A stretch of 64,000 bases of DNA from Limanda limanda (GCF_963576545.1 NC_083638.1:26422090-26486089); one strand, 5' to 3'. Shown: positions 49,381-62,898, counted from the first letter of the stretch. Notes: a model not told the origin generated them from the sequence alone. Program-made: numbers and translations.

Positions 49381-49882
49381 TTTTCCAATTTTCTTTGCAA
49401 CCAGCAGAGGGTGCTGTTGCTGCTGCTTCACAGGAGAAACGTCTTGGAAAGAGCAGGAAAGACCATAAAAGACTGGCCATCAAAGAAACAAAGGATATGG
49501 AACACACACACAGATCATCGCTGAAGGAACAGAATGAACATTCAAGTGACTTTTGATATTCAAACCACTACTTTATTCACGTAGTAGTAACATATCATTC
49601 TCAAAATGTCATATTTGGAGAGAAGGATGAAAGAGCAGCGAGTTTACTCACCATCAAAAGAAGAAACAGTGTATGAAACCAGGACATTATCACTGAAGAC
49701 AATGATTGAAAATTGTAATGATTTATTCTTGCAATATTGTGACAAAATTGCACCTTGAGCTTCACTTTCCTTAACATTAAATAACAATAAAAAACCCAGT
49801 TTCAATGGTCACAAAGCGACAACAGTATTCACCATGGTGGTGGTTCACATGTTTAAATAAGGTATTGTGACTTGGCTCTTTC

Positions 49883-50000
49883 GCTTACGGCCATACCACC
49901 CTGAACACGCCCGATCTCGTCCGATCTCGGAAGCTAAGCAGGGTCGGGCCTGGTTAGTACTTGGATGGGAGACCGCCTGGGAATACCAGTGCTGTAAGCT
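49883..50000 (+). rRNA. 5S rRNA gene, 1-base deletion
   Basis: 118 nt: one G is missing near position 108 (ACCAGTGCTG for ACCAGGTGCTG). The spacer just before has one extra A (AAAAACCC near 49790), so the 620-bp spacing is restored. Spacer A at -118, C at -7. Either a real variant or a consensus error. Confidence 0.88.
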
Positions 50001-50501
50001 TTTTCCAATTTTCTTTGCAACCAGCAGAGGGTGCTGTTGCTGCTGCTTCACAGGAGAAACGTCTTGGAAAGAGCAGGAAAGACCATAAAAGACTGGCCAT
50101 CAAAGAAACAAAGGATATGGAACACACACACAGATCATCGCTGAAGGAACAGAATGAACATTCAAGTGACTTTTGATATTCAAACCACTACTTTATTCAC
50201 GTAGTAGTAACATATCATTCTCAAAATGTCATATTTGGAGAGAAGGATGAAAGAGCAGCGAGTTTACTCACCATCAAAAGAAGAAACAGTGTATGAAACC
50301 AGGACATTATCACTGAAGACAATGATTGAAAATTGTAATGATTTATTCTTGCAATATTGTGACAAAATTGCACCTTGAGCTTCACTTTCCTTAACATTAA
50401 ATAACAATAAAAACCCAGTTTCAATGGTCACAAAGCGACAACAGTATTCACCATGGTGGTGGTTCACATGTTTAAATAAGGTATTGTGACTTGGCTCTTT
50501 C

Positions 50502-50620
50502 GCTTACGGCCATACCACCCTGAACACGCCCGATCTCGTCCGATCTCGGAAGCTAAGCAGGGTCGGGCCTGGTTAGTACTTGGATGGGAGACCGCCTGGG
50601 AATACCAGGTGCTGTAAGCT
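50502..50620 (+). rRNA. 5S rRNA gene
   Basis: Intact copy. Spacer A at -118, C at -7. Confidence 0.95.
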
Positions 50621-51121
50621 TTTTCCAATTTTCTTTGCAACCAGCAGAGGGTGCTGTTGCTGCTGCTTCACAGGAGAAACGTCTTGGAAAGAGCAGGAAA
50701 GACCATAAAAGACTGGCCATCAAAGAAACAAAGGATATGGAACACACACACAGATCATCGCTGAAGGAACAGAATGAACATTCAAGTGACTTTTGATATT
50801 CAAACCACTACTTTATTCACGTAGTAGTAACATATCATTCTCAAAATGTCATATTTGGAGAGAAGGATGAAAGAGCAGCGAGTTTACTCACCATCAAAAG
50901 AAGAAACAGTGTATGAAACCAGGACATTATCACTGAAGACAATGATTGAAAATTGTAATGATTTATTCTTGCAATATTGTGACAAAATTGCACCTTGAGC
51001 TTCTCTTTCCTTAACATTAAATAACAATAAAAACCCAGTTTCAATGGTCACAAAGCGACAACAGTATTCACCATGGTGGTGGTTCACATGTTTAAATAAG
51101 GTATTGTGACTTGGCTCTTTC

Positions 51122-51239
51122 GCTTACGGCCATACCACCCTGAACACGCCCGATCTCGTCCGATCTCGGAAGCTAAGCAGGTCGGGCCTGGTTAGTACTT
51201 GGATGGGAGACCGCCTGGGAATACCAGGTGCTGTAAGCT
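51122..51239 (+). rRNA. 5S rRNA gene, 1-base deletion in box A
   Basis: 118 nt: AAGCAGGTCGGG has two Gs where others have three, inside box A. It is the last gene before the N gap, where sequence quality may be poor. Spacer T at -118, C at -7. Confidence 0.87.
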
Positions 51240-51313
51240 TTTTCCAATTTTCTTTGCAACCAGCAGAGGGTGCTGTTGCTGCTGCTTCACAGGAGAAACG
51301 TCTTGGAAAGAGC

Positions 51314-51513
51314 NNNNNNNNNNNNNNNNNNNNNNNNNNNNNNNNNNNNNNNNNNNNNNNNNNNNNNNNNNNNNNNNNNNNNNNNNNNNNNNNNNNNNNN
51401 NNNNNNNNNNNNNNNNNNNNNNNNNNNNNNNNNNNNNNNNNNNNNNNNNNNNNNNNNNNNNNNNNNNNNNNNNNNNNNNNNNNNNNNNNNNNNNNNNNNN
51501 NNNNNNNNNNNNN
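51314..51513. other. Assembly gap (200 N)
   Basis: Exactly 200 N. The homologous interval in an intact unit is about 325 bases, so the N run is a fixed-size placeholder. An unknown number of units may be missing. Confidence 0.97.
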
Positions 51514-51615
51514 AATAACAATAAAAACCCAGTTTCAATGGTCACAAAGCGACAACAGTATTCACCATGGTGGTGGTTCACATGTTTAAATAAGGTATTG
51601 TGACTTGGCTCTTTC

Positions 51616-51724
51616 GCTTACGGCCATACCACCCTGAATACGTCCGATCTCGGAAGCTAAGCAGGGTCGGGCCTGGTTAGTACTTGGATGGGAGACCGCC
51701 TGGGAATACCAGGTGCTGTAAGCT
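51616..51724 (+). rRNA. 5S rRNA gene with 10-bp deletion
   Basis: 109 nt. CCCTGAATACGTCCGATCTC shows that one of the two ten-base CCGATCTCG-type repeats (positions 28-47) is missing, plus a C-to-T change. Boxes A and C remain. Function doubtful. Confidence 0.82.
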
Positions 51725-51805
51725 TTTTCCAATTTTCTTTGCAACCAGCAGAGGGTGCTGTTGCTGCTGCTTCACAGGAGAAACGTCTTGGAAAGAGCAG
51801 GAAAG

Positions 51806-53438
51806 TATGGAGGACCATACATGACATAAGTATAAATAAATAAATAAATAAATAAATGTAGAAATAAATACAGAAATAAATACAGAAATAAATAAATAAA
51901 AAAGGAAATAAATTAATTAATACATAAATAAATAAATAAATAAATACGTTACTAACAACAGAAATAAATAAATAAATGTCTTAAATATATTTGCACATTT
52001 ATTTATTCCCTGATTTATATTTTTCACGTTTTCAATCACCTTATGCTAATGAGAAAGGCGGGCCTAACCGCAGTCTCATGCAGGATTGGTCACAGGAGTG
52101 TAATGATCCAGCCTTTCAATGCTGACTGGTGTCCAGTAGCTGTTTGCAGTGTTGTGCCAGTTCACGTCTCGTGTTCTCCTGAGCACAGGGAGCGAGCAGA
52201 GAGGAGGAGGAAGCAGAAACTCCTGCTCGGAAAGAAACAAGCCTGCAGCTTCTGCTCTGCCCATGAAGCAGCTGATCTCTGAGCAGATGTGACCAGAGAC
52301 TGTTTTACAAAGTCACTGAGCGGCTGCATCGAGGTGACGAGCTCAAGTCTCAGTTTTTGTCTCTGTGCGAGTGTGTGGCACTGAGGGGTGCGGAGCCCGG
52401 GTGCCTGTGTGTGCGTGTGTGTATAGCTCAGTTGACCAATCCTGCTCGAGACTGAGTTTGGGACCGCCTACCTCATTTACATATGGACAATTAATTGTTG
52501 AAAAATAAAAATGTTGCAAAAAAAAAATGTGGAAATAGATAAAGAAATAAATGAATACATGTGGACATAAATACAGAAGTAAATTAATCAATGTGTTAAA
52601 CTTATTCCCACAATTATTTCAACTTTTATGTATTTCAACATTTATTTAATTCCACATTTAATTGTCTCATATGTAAATGAGGTAGGAGGTCCCAAACTCA
52701 GTCTCGAGCAGGATTGGTCAACTGAGCTATACACACACGCACACACAGGCCCCGTGGCTCCGCACCCCTCAGTGCCACACACTTGCACAGAGACAAAAAC
52801 TGAGACTTGAGCTCGTCACCTCGATGCAGCCGCTCAGTGACTTTGTAAAACAGTGAAAACACAGAGTTTCTCTGGTCACATCTGCTCAGAGATCAGCTGC
52901 TTCATGCGCAGAGCAGAAGCTGCAGGTGGTTTGTACCGAGCTGGAGTTTCTGCTTCCTCCTCCTCTCTGCGCTCTCCTTGTGCTCAGGAGAACACGAGAC
53001 GTGGCGCTCACAGTCAGGATTACTGACACCTTAATCATCCCAATAAAAAATAACCTGAACTAACCCTCTGAACTTGAACTAGTTCATTTTAAGTGTGAAC
53101 CGGCTCAACACTGCAAACAGCTACTGGACACCAGTCAGCATTGAAAGGCTGGATCATTACACTCCTGTGACCAATCCTGCATGAGACTGCAGTTAGGCCC
53201 GCCTTTCTCATTAGCATAAGGTGATTGAAAACGTGAAAAATATAAATCAGGGAATAAATAAATGTGCAAATATATTTAAGACATTTATTTATTTATTTCT
53301 GTTGTTAGTAACGTATTTATTTATTTATTTCTGTATTAATTAATTTATTTCCTTTTTTATTTATTCATTTATTTATTTATTTCTGTATTTATTTCTACAT
53401 GTATTTATTTATACTTATGTCATGTATGGTCCTCCATA
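51806..53438. mobile_element. Fold-back element, copy 2
   Basis: 1,633 bp. Left junction after GAGCAGGAAAG in the spacer, right junction before GTAAAGACC. AAAG is therefore repeated at both sides, or GGAAAG/GTAAAG with one mismatch. It differs from the other copies in TAAA-repeat length and by an extra GTGTGC near 52411, marking an older or separate lineage. Confidence 0.87.
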
Positions 53439-53864
53439 GTAAAGACCATAAAAGACTGGCCATCAAAGAAACAAAGGATATGGAACACACACACAGATCA
53501 TCGCTGAAGGAACAGAATGAACATTCAAGTGACTTTTGATATTCAAACCACTACTTTTTTCACGTAGTAGTAACATATCATTCTCAAAATGTCATATTTG
53601 GAGAGAAGGATGAAAGAGCAGCGAGTTTACTCACCATCAAAAGAAGAAACAGTGTATGAAACCAGGACATTATCACTGAAGACAATGATTGAAAATTGTA
53701 ATGATTTATTCTTGCAATATTGTGACAAAATTGCACCTTGAGCTTCTCTTTCCTTAACATTAAATAACAATAAAAACCCAGTTTCAATGGTCACAAAGCG
53801 ACAACAGTATTCACCATGGTGGTGGTTCACATGTTTAAATAAGGTATTGTGACTTGGCTCTTTC

Positions 53865-53983
53865 GCTTACGGCCATACCACCCTGAACACGCCCGATCTC
53901 GTCCGATCTCGGAAGCTAAGCAGGGTCGGGCCTGGTTAGTACTTGGATGGGAGACCGCCTGGGAATACCAGGTGCTGTAAGCT
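53865..53983 (+). rRNA. 5S rRNA gene
   Basis: Intact copy, first after fold-back copy 2. Spacer T at -118, C at -7; a private TTTTTT change near 53555 breaks the small spacer hairpin. Confidence 0.95.
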
Positions 53984-54484
53984 TTTTCCAATTTTCTTTG
54001 CAACCAGCAGAGGGTGCTGTTGCTGCTGCTTCACAGGAGAAACGTCTTGGAAAGAGCAGGAAAGACCATAAAAGACTGGCCATCAAAGAAACAAAGGATA
54101 TGGAACACACACACAGATCATCGCTGAAGGAACAGAATGAACATTCAAGTGACTTTTGATATTCAAACCACTACTTTATTCACGTAGTAGTAACATATCA
54201 TTCTCAAAATGTCATATTTGGAGAGAAGGATGAAAGAGCAGCGAGTTTACTCACCATCAAAAGAAGAAACAGTGTATGAAACCAGGACATTATCACTGAA
54301 GACAATGATTGAAAATTGTAATGATTTATTCTTGCAATATTGTGACAAAATTGCACCTTGAGCTTCTCTTTCCTTAACATTAAATAACAATAAAAACCCA
54401 GTTTCAATGGTCACAAAGCGACAACAGTATTCACCATGGTGGTGGTTCACATGTTTAAATAAGGTATTGTGACTTGGGTCTTTC

Positions 54485-54603
54485 GCTTACGGCCATACCA
54501 CCCTGTACACGCCCGATCTCGTCCGATCTCGGAAGCTAAGCAGGGTCGGGCCTGGTTAGTACTTGGATGGGAGACCGCCTGGGAATACCAGGTGCTGTAA
54601 GCT
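54485..54603 (+). rRNA. 5S rRNA gene
   Basis: Full length with A23T. Spacer T at -118, G at -7. Confidence 0.94.
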
Positions 54604-55104
54604 TTTTCCAATTTTCTTTGCAACCAGCAGAGGGTGCTGTTGCTGCTGCTTCACAGGAGAAACGTCTTGGAAAGAGCAGGAAAGACCATAAAAGACTGGC
54701 CATCAAAGAAACAAAGGATATGGAACACACACACAGATCATCGCTGAAGGAACAGAATGAACATTCAAGTGACTTTTGATATTCAAACCACTACTTTATT
54801 CACGTAGTAGTAACATATCATTCTCAAAATGTCATATTTGGAGAGAAGGATGAAAGAGCAGCGAGTTTACTCACCATCAAAAGAAGAAACAGTGTATGAA
54901 ACCAGGACATTATCACTGAAGACAATGATTGAAAATTGTAATGATTTATTCTTGCAATATTGTGACAAAATTGCACCTTGAGCTTCACTTTCCTTAACAT
55001 TAAATAACAATAAAAACCCAGTTTCAATGGTCACAAAGCGACAACAGTATTCACCATGGTGGTGGTTCACATGTTTAAATAAGGTATTGTGACTTGGCTC
55101 TTTC

Positions 55105-55223
55105 GCTTACGGCCATACCACCCTGAACACGCCCGATCTCGTCCGATCTCGGAAGCTAAGCAGGGTCGGGCCTGGTTAGTACTTGGATGGGAGACCGCCT
55201 GGGAATACCAGGTGCTGTAAGCT
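55105..55223 (+). rRNA. 5S rRNA gene
   Basis: Intact copy. Spacer A at -118, C at -7. Confidence 0.95.
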
Positions 55224-55724
55224 TTTTCCAATTTTCTTTGCAACCAGCAGAGGGTGCTGTTGCTGCTGCTTCACAGGAGAAACGTCTTGGAAAGAGCAGG
55301 AAAGACCATAAAAGACTGGCCATCAAAGAAACAAAGGATATGGAACACACACACAGATCATCGCTGAAGGAACAGAATGAACATTCAAGTGACTTTTGAT
55401 ATTCAAACCACTACTTTATTCACGTAGTAGTAACATATCATTCTCAAAATGTCATATTTGGAGAGAAGGATGAAAGAGCAGCGAGTTTACTCACCATCAA
55501 AAGAAGAAACAGTGTATGAAACCAGGACATTATCACTGAAGACAATGATTGAAAATTGTAATGATTTATTCTTGCAATATTGTGACAAAATTGCACCTTG
55601 AGCTTCTCTTTCCTTAACATTAAATAACAATAAAAACCCAGTTTCAATGGTCACAAAGCGACAACAGTATTCACCATGGTGGTGGTTCACATGTTTAAAT
55701 AAGGTATTGTGACTTGGGTCTTTC

Positions 55725-55843
55725 GCTTACGGCCATACCACCCTGAACACGCCCGATCTCGTCCGATCTCGGAAGCTAAGCAGGGTCGGGCCTGGTTAGT
55801 ACTTGGATGGGAGACCGCCTGGGAATACCAGGTGCTGTAAGCT
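55725..55843 (+). rRNA. 5S rRNA gene
   Basis: Intact copy; fold-back copy 3 begins 81 bases after it. Spacer T at -118, G at -7. Confidence 0.95.
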
Positions 55844-55924
55844 TTTTCCAATTTTCTTTGCAACCAGCAGAGGGTGCTGTTGCTGCTGCTTCACAGGAGA
55901 AACGTCTTGGAAAGAGCAGGAAAG

Positions 55925-57549
55925 TATGGAGGACCATACATGACATAAGTATAAATAAATAAATAAATAAATGTAGATATAAATACAGAAATAAATAAAT
56001 AAATAAATAAATAAAAAAGGAAATTAATTAATTAATACAGAAATAAATAAATAAATACGTTACTAACAACAGAAATAAATAAATAAATGTCTTAAATATA
56101 TTTGCACATTTATTTATTCCCTGATTTATATTTTTCACGTTTTCAATCACCTTATGCTAATGAGAAAGGCGGGCCTAACCGCAGTCTCATGCAGGATTGG
56201 TCACAGGAGTGTAATTATCCAGCCTTTCAATGCTGACTGGTGTCCAGTAGCTGTTTGCAGTGTTGTGCCAGTTCACGTCTCGTGTTCTCCTGAGCACAGG
56301 GAGCGAGCAGAGAGGAGGAGGAAGCAGAAACTCCTGCTCGGAAAGAAACAAGCCTGCAGCTTCTGCTCTGCCCATGAAGCAGCTGATCTCTGAGCAGATG
56401 TGACCAGAGACTGTTTTACAAAGTCACTGAGCGGCTGCATCGAGGTGACGAGCTCAAGTCTCAGTTTTTGTCTCTGTGCGAGTGTGTGGCACTGAGGGGT
56501 GCGGAGCCCGGGTGCCTGTGTGTATAGCTCAGTTGACCAATCCTGCTCGAGACTGAGTTTGGGACCGCCTACCTCATTTACATATGGACAATTAATTGTT
56601 GAAAAATAAAAATGTTGCAAAAAAAAATGTGGAAATAGATAAAGAAATAAATGAATACATGTGGAGATAAATACAGAAGTAAATTAATCAATGTGTTAAA
56701 CTTATTCCCACAATTATTTCAACTTTTATGTATTTCAACATTTATTTAATTCCACATTTAATTGTCTCATATGTAAATGAGGTAGGAGGTCCCAAACTCA
56801 GTCTCGAGCAGGATTGGTCAACTGAGCTATACACACACGCACACACAGGCCCCGTGGCTCCGCACCCCTCAGTGCCACACACTTGCACAGAGACAAAAAC
56901 TGAGACTTGAGCTCGTCACCTCGATGCAGCCGCTCAGTGACTTTGTAAAACAGTGAAAACACAGAGTTTCTCTGGTCACATCTGCTCAGAGATCAGCTGC
57001 TTCATGCGCAGAGCAGAAGCTGCAGGTGGTTTGTACCGAGCTGGAGTTTCTGCTTCCTCCTCCTCTCTGCGCTCTCCTTGTGCTCAGGAGAACACGAGAC
57101 GTGGCGCTCACAGTCAGGATTACTGACACCTTAATCATTCCAATAAAAAATAACTTGAACTAACCCTCTGAACTTGAACTAGTTAATTTTAAGTGTGAAC
57201 CGGCTCAACACTGCGAACAGCTACTGGACACCAGTCAGCATTGAAAGGCTGGATCATTACACTCCTGTGACCAATCCTGCATGAGACTGCAGTTAGGCCC
57301 GCCTTTCTCATTAGCATAAGGTGATTGAAAACGTGAAAAATATAAATCAGGGAATAAATAAATGTGCAAATATATTTAAGACATTTATTTATTTATTTCT
57401 GTTGTTAGTAACGTATTTATTTATTTATTTCTGTATTAATTAATTTATTTCCTTTTTTATTTATTTATTTATTTATTTCTGTATTTATTTCTACATTTAT
57501 TTATTTATTTATTTATACTTATGTCATGTATGGTCCTCCATACTCCATA
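55925..57549. mobile_element. Fold-back element, copy 3
   Basis: 1,625 bp. Same insertion site as copy 2. The right end has a duplicated CTCCATA (CCTCCATACTCCATAG), shared with copy 4. Confidence 0.87.
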
Positions 57550-57975
57550 GTAAAGACCATAAAAGACTGGCCATCAAAGAAACAAAGGATATGGAACACA
57601 CACACAGATCATCGCTGAAGGAACAGAATGAACATTCAAGTGACTTTTGATATTCAAACCACTACTTTATTCACGTAGTAGTAACATATCATTCTCAAAA
57701 TGTCATATTTGGAGAGAAGGATGAAAGAGCAGCGAGTTTACTCACCATCAAAAGAAGAAACAGTGTATGAAACCAGGACATTATCACTGAAGACAATGAT
57801 TGAAAATTGTAATGATTTATTCTTGCAATATTGTGACAAAATTGCACCTTGAGCTTCTCTTTCCTTAACATTAAATAACAATAAAAACCCAGTTTCAATG
57901 GTCACAAAGCGACAACAGTATTCACCATGGTGGTGGTTCACATGTTTAAATAAGGTATTGTGACTTGGGTCTTTC

Positions 57976-58094
57976 GCTTACGGCCATACCACCCTGAACA
58001 CGCCCGATCTCGTCCGATCTCGGAAGCTAAGCAGGGTCGGGCCTGGTTAGTACTTGGATGGGAGACCGCCTGGGAATACCAGGTGCTGTAAGCT
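57976..58094 (+). rRNA. 5S rRNA gene
   Basis: Intact copy. Spacer T at -118, G at -7. Confidence 0.95.
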
Positions 58095-58595
58095 TTTTCC
58101 AATTTTCTTTGCAACCAGCAGAGGGTGCTGTTGCTGCTGCTTCACAGGAGAAACGTCTTGGAAAGAGCAGGAAAGACCATAAAAGACTGGCCATCAAAGA
58201 AACAAAGGATATGGAACACACACACAGATCATCGCTGAAGGAACAGAATGAACATTCAAGTGACTTTTGATATTCAAACCACTACTTTATTCACGTAGTA
58301 GTAACATATCATTCTCAAAATGTCATATTTGGAGAGAAGGATGAAAGAGCAGCGAGTTTACTCACCATCAAAAGAAGAAACAGTGTATGAAACCAGGACA
58401 TTATCACTGAAGACAATGATTGAAAATTGTAATGATTTATTCTTGCAATATTGTGACAAAATTGCACCTTGAGCTTCACTTTCCTTAACATTAAATAACA
58501 ATAAAAACCCAGTTTCAATGGTCACAAAGCGACAACAGTATTCACCATGGTGGTGGTTCACATGTTTAAATAAGGTATTGTGACTTGGCTCTTTC

Positions 58596-58714
58596 GCTTA
58601 CGGCCATACCACCCTGAACACGCCCGATCTCGTCCGATCTCGGAAGCTAAGCAGGGTCGGGCCTGGTTAGTACTTGGATGGGAGACCGCCTGGGAATACC
58701 AGGTGCTGTAAGCT
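58596..58714 (+). rRNA. 5S rRNA gene
   Basis: Intact copy. Spacer A at -118, C at -7. Confidence 0.95.
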
Positions 58715-59215
58715 TTTTCCAATTTTCTTTGCAACCAGCAGAGGGTGCTGTTGCTGCTGCTTCACAGGAGAAACGTCTTGGAAAGAGCAGGAAAGACCAT
58801 AAAAGACTGGCCATCAAAGAAACAAAGGATATGGAACACACACACAGATCATCGCTGAAGGAACAGAATGAACATTCAAGTGACTTTTGATATTCAAACC
58901 ACTACTTTATTCACGTAGTAGTAACATATCATTCTCAAAATGTCATATTTGGAGAGAAGGATGAAAGAGCAGCGAGTTTACTCACCATCAAAAGAAGAAA
59001 CAGTGTATGAAACCAGGACATTATCACTGAAGACAATGATTGAAAATTGTAATGATTTATTCTTGCAATATTGTGACAAAATTGCACCTTGAGCTTCTCT
59101 TTCCTTAACATTAAATAACAATAAAAACCCAGTTTCAATGGTCACAAAGCGACAACAGTATTCACCATGGTGGTGGTTCACATGTTTAAATAAGGTATTG
59201 TGACTTGGGTCTTTC

Positions 59216-59334
59216 GCTTACGGCCATACCACCCTGAACACGCCCGATCTCGTCCGATCTCGGAAGCTAAGCAGGGTCGGGCCTGGTTAGTACTTGGATG
59301 GGAGACCGCCTGGGAATACCAGGTGCTGTAAGCT
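59216..59334 (+). rRNA. 5S rRNA gene
   Basis: Intact copy; fold-back copy 4 begins 81 bases after it. Spacer T at -118, G at -7. Confidence 0.95.
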
Positions 59335-59415
59335 TTTTCCAATTTTCTTTGCAACCAGCAGAGGGTGCTGTTGCTGCTGCTTCACAGGAGAAACGTCTTG
59401 GAAAGAGCAGGAAAG

Positions 59416-61032
59416 TATGGAGGACCATACATGACATAAGTATAAATAAATAAATAAATAAATGTAGATATAAATACAGAAATAAATAAATAAATAAAAA
59501 AGGAAATTAATTAATTAATACAGAAATAAATAAATAAATACGTTACTAACAACAGAAATAAATAAATAAATGTCTTAAATATATTTGCACATTTATTTAT
59601 TCCCTGATTTATATTTTTCACGTTTTCAATCACCTTATGCTAATGAGAAAGGCGGGCCTAACCGCAGTCTCATGCAGGATTGGTCACAGGAGTGTAATTA
59701 TCCAGCCTTTCAATGCTGACTGGTGTCCAGTAGCTGTTTGCAGTGTTGTGCCAGTTCACGTCTCGTGTTCTCCTGAGCACAGGGAGCGAGCAGAGAGGAG
59801 GAGGAAGCAGAAACTCCTGCTCGGAAAGAAACAAGCCTGCAGCTTCTGCTCTGCCCATGAAGCAGCTGATCTCTGAGCAGATGTGACCAGAGACTGTTTT
59901 ACAAAGTCACTGAGCGGCTGCATCGAGGTGACGAGCTCAAGTCTCAGTTTTTGTCTCTGTGCGAGTGTGTGGCACTGAGGGGTGCGGAGCCCGGGTGCCT
60001 GTGTGTATAGCTCAGTTGACCAATCCTGCTCGAGACTGAGTTTGGGACCGCCTACCTCATTTACATATGGACAATTAATTGTTGAAAAATAAAAATGTTG
60101 CAAAAAAAAATGTGGAAATAGATAAAGAAATAAATGAATACATGTGGAGATAAATACAGAAGTAAATTAATCAATGTGTTAAACTTATTCCCACAATTAT
60201 TTCAACTTTTATGTATTTCAACATTTATTTAATTCCACATTTAATTGTCTCATATGTAAATGAGGTAGGAGGTCCCAAACTCAGTCTCGAGCAGGATTGG
60301 TCAACTGAGCTATACACACACGCACACACAGGCCCCGTGGCTCCGCACCCCTCAGTGCCACACACTTGCACAGAGACAAAAACTGAGACTTGAGCTCGTC
60401 ACCTCGATGCAGCCGCTCAGTGACTTTGTAAAACAGTGAAAACACAGAGTTTCTCTGGTCACATCTGCTCAGAGATCAGCTGCTTCATGCGCAGAGCAGA
60501 AGCTGCAGGTGGTTTGTACCGAGCTGGAGTTTCTGCTTCCTCCTCCTCTCTGCGCTCTCCTTGTGCTCAGGAGAACACGAGACGTGGCGCTCACAGTCAG
60601 GATTACTGACACCTTAATCATTCCAATAAAAAATAACTTGAACTAACCCTCTGAACTTGAACTAGTTAATTTTAAGTGTGAACCGGCTCAACACTGCGAA
60701 CAGCTACTGGACACCAGTCAGCATTGAAAGGCTGGATCATTACACTCCTGTGACCAATCCTGCATGAGACTGCAGTTAGGCCCGCCTTTCTCATTAGCAT
60801 AAGGTGATTGAAAACGTGAAAAATATAAATCAGGGAATAAATAAATGTGCAAATATATTTAAGACATTTATTTATTTATTTCTGTTGTTAGTAACGTATT
60901 TATTTATTTATTTCTGTATTAATTAATTTATTTCCTTTTTTATTTATTTATTTATTTATTTCTGTATTTATTTCTACATTTATTTATTTATTTATTTATA
61001 CTTATGTCATGTATGGTCCTCCATACTCCATA
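59416..61032. mobile_element. Fold-back element, copy 4
   Basis: 1,617 bp. Nearly identical to copy 3, including the CTCCATACTCCATAG right end; shorter by two TAAA repeats in the left arm. Confidence 0.87.
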
Positions 61033-61458
61033 GTAAAGACCATAAAAGACTGGCCATCAAAGAAACAAAGGATATGGAACACACACACAGATCATCGCTG
61101 AAGGAACAGAATGAACATTCAAGTGACTTTTGATATTCAAACCACTACTTTATTCACGTAGTAGTAACATATCATTCTCAAAATGTCATATTTGGAGAGA
61201 AGGATGAAAGAGCAGCGAGTTTACTCACCATCAAAAGAAGAAACAGTGTATGAAACCAGGACATTATCACTGAAGACAATGATTGAAAATTGTAATGATT
61301 TATTCTTGCAATATTGTGACAAAATTGCACCTTGAGCTTCTCTTTCCTTAACATTAAATAACAATAAAAACCCAGTTTCAATGGTCACAAAGCGACAACA
61401 GTATTCACCATGGTGGTGGTTCACATGTTTAAATAAGGTATTGTGACTTGGGTCTTTC

Positions 61459-61577
61459 GCTTACGGCCATACCACCCTGAACACGCCCGATCTCGTCCGA
61501 TCTCGGAAGCTAAGCAGGGTCGGGCCTGGTTAGTACTTGGATGGGAGACCGCCTGGGAATACCAGGTGCTGTAAGCT
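61459..61577 (+). rRNA. 5S rRNA gene
   Basis: Intact copy. Spacer T at -118, G at -7. Confidence 0.95.
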
Positions 61578-62078
61578 TTTTCCAATTTTCTTTGCAACCA
61601 GCAGAGGGTGCTGTTGCTGCTGCTTCACAGGAGAAACGTCTTGGAAAGAGCAGGAAAGACCATAAAAGACTGGCCATCAAAGAAACAAAGGATATGGAAC
61701 ACACACACAGATCATCGCTGAAGGAACAGAATGAACATTCAAGTGACTTTTGATATTCAAACCACTACTTTATTCACGTAGTAGTAACATATCATTCTCA
61801 AAATGTCATATTTGGAGAGAAGGATGAAAGAGCAGCGAGTTTACTCACCATCAAAAGAAGAAACAGTGTATGAAACCAGGACATTATCACTGAAGACAAT
61901 GATTGAAAATTGTAATGATTTATTCTTGCAATATTGTGACAAAATTGCACCTTGAGCTTCACTTTCCTTAACATTAAATAACAATAAAAACCCAGTTTCA
62001 ATGGTCACAAAGCGACAACAGTATTCACCATGGTGGTGGTTCACATGTTTAAATAAGGTATTGTGACTTGGCTCTTTC

Positions 62079-62197
62079 GCTTACGGCCATACCACCCTGA
62101 ACACGCCCGATCTCGTCCGATCTCGGAAGCTAAGCAGGGTCGGGCCTGGTTAGTACTTGGATGGGAGACCGCCTGGGAATACCAGGTGCTGTAAGCT
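62079..62197 (+). rRNA. 5S rRNA gene
   Basis: Intact copy. Spacer A at -118, C at -7. Confidence 0.95.
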
Positions 62198-62698
62198 TTT
62201 TCCAATTTTCTTTGCAACCAGCAGAGGGTGCTGTTGCTGCTGCTTCACAGGAGAAACGTCTTGGAAAGAGCAGGAAAGACCATAAAAGACTGGCCATCAA
62301 AGAAACAAAGGATATGGAACACACACACAGATCATCGCTGAAGGAACAGAATGAACATTCAAGTGACTTTTGATATTCAAACCACTACTTTATTCACGTA
62401 GTAGTAACATATCATTCTCAAAATGTCATATTTGGAGAGAAGGATGAAAGAGCAGCGAGTTTACTCACCATCAAAAGAAGAAACAGTGTATGAAACCAGG
62501 ACATTATCACTGAAGACAATGATTGAAAATTGTAATGATTTATTCTTGCAATATTGTGACAAAATTGCACCTTGAGCTTCTCTTTCCTTAACATTAAATA
62601 ACAATAAAAACCCAGTTTCAATGGTCACAAAGCGACAACAGTATTCACCATGGTGGTGGTTCACATGTTTAAATAAGGTATTGTGACTTGGGTCTTTC

Positions 62699-62817
62699 GC
62701 TTACGGCCATACCACCCTGAACACGCCCGATCTCGTCCGATCTCGGAAGCTAAGCAGGGTCGGGCCTGGTTAGTACTTGGATGGGAGACCGCCTGGGAAT
62801 ACCAGGTGCTGTAAGCT
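62699..62817 (+). rRNA. 5S rRNA gene
   Basis: Intact copy; fold-back copy 5 begins 81 bases after it. Spacer T at -118, G at -7. Confidence 0.95.
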
Positions 62818-62898
62818 TTTTCCAATTTTCTTTGCAACCAGCAGAGGGTGCTGTTGCTGCTGCTTCACAGGAGAAACGTCTTGGAAAGAGCAGGAAAG

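Larger units (their letters stand above)
55925..62898 (+). repeat. Higher-order repeat: fold-back plus three 5S units
   Basis: Two consecutive modules, 55925-59415 (3,491 bp) and 59416-62898 (3,483 bp), each hold one fold-back and three 5S genes. Spacer types are T/G, A/C, T/G in both. A third module begins at 62899. This shows tandem duplication of the whole block. Confidence 0.88.

Noticed and set aside
28567..62664. Sets of 64-70 residue open frames repeating every 620 bp on both strands
   Set aside because: They lie across the 5S gene and its spacer, are identical because the DNA is a tandem repeat, and show no protein-like features or start context.
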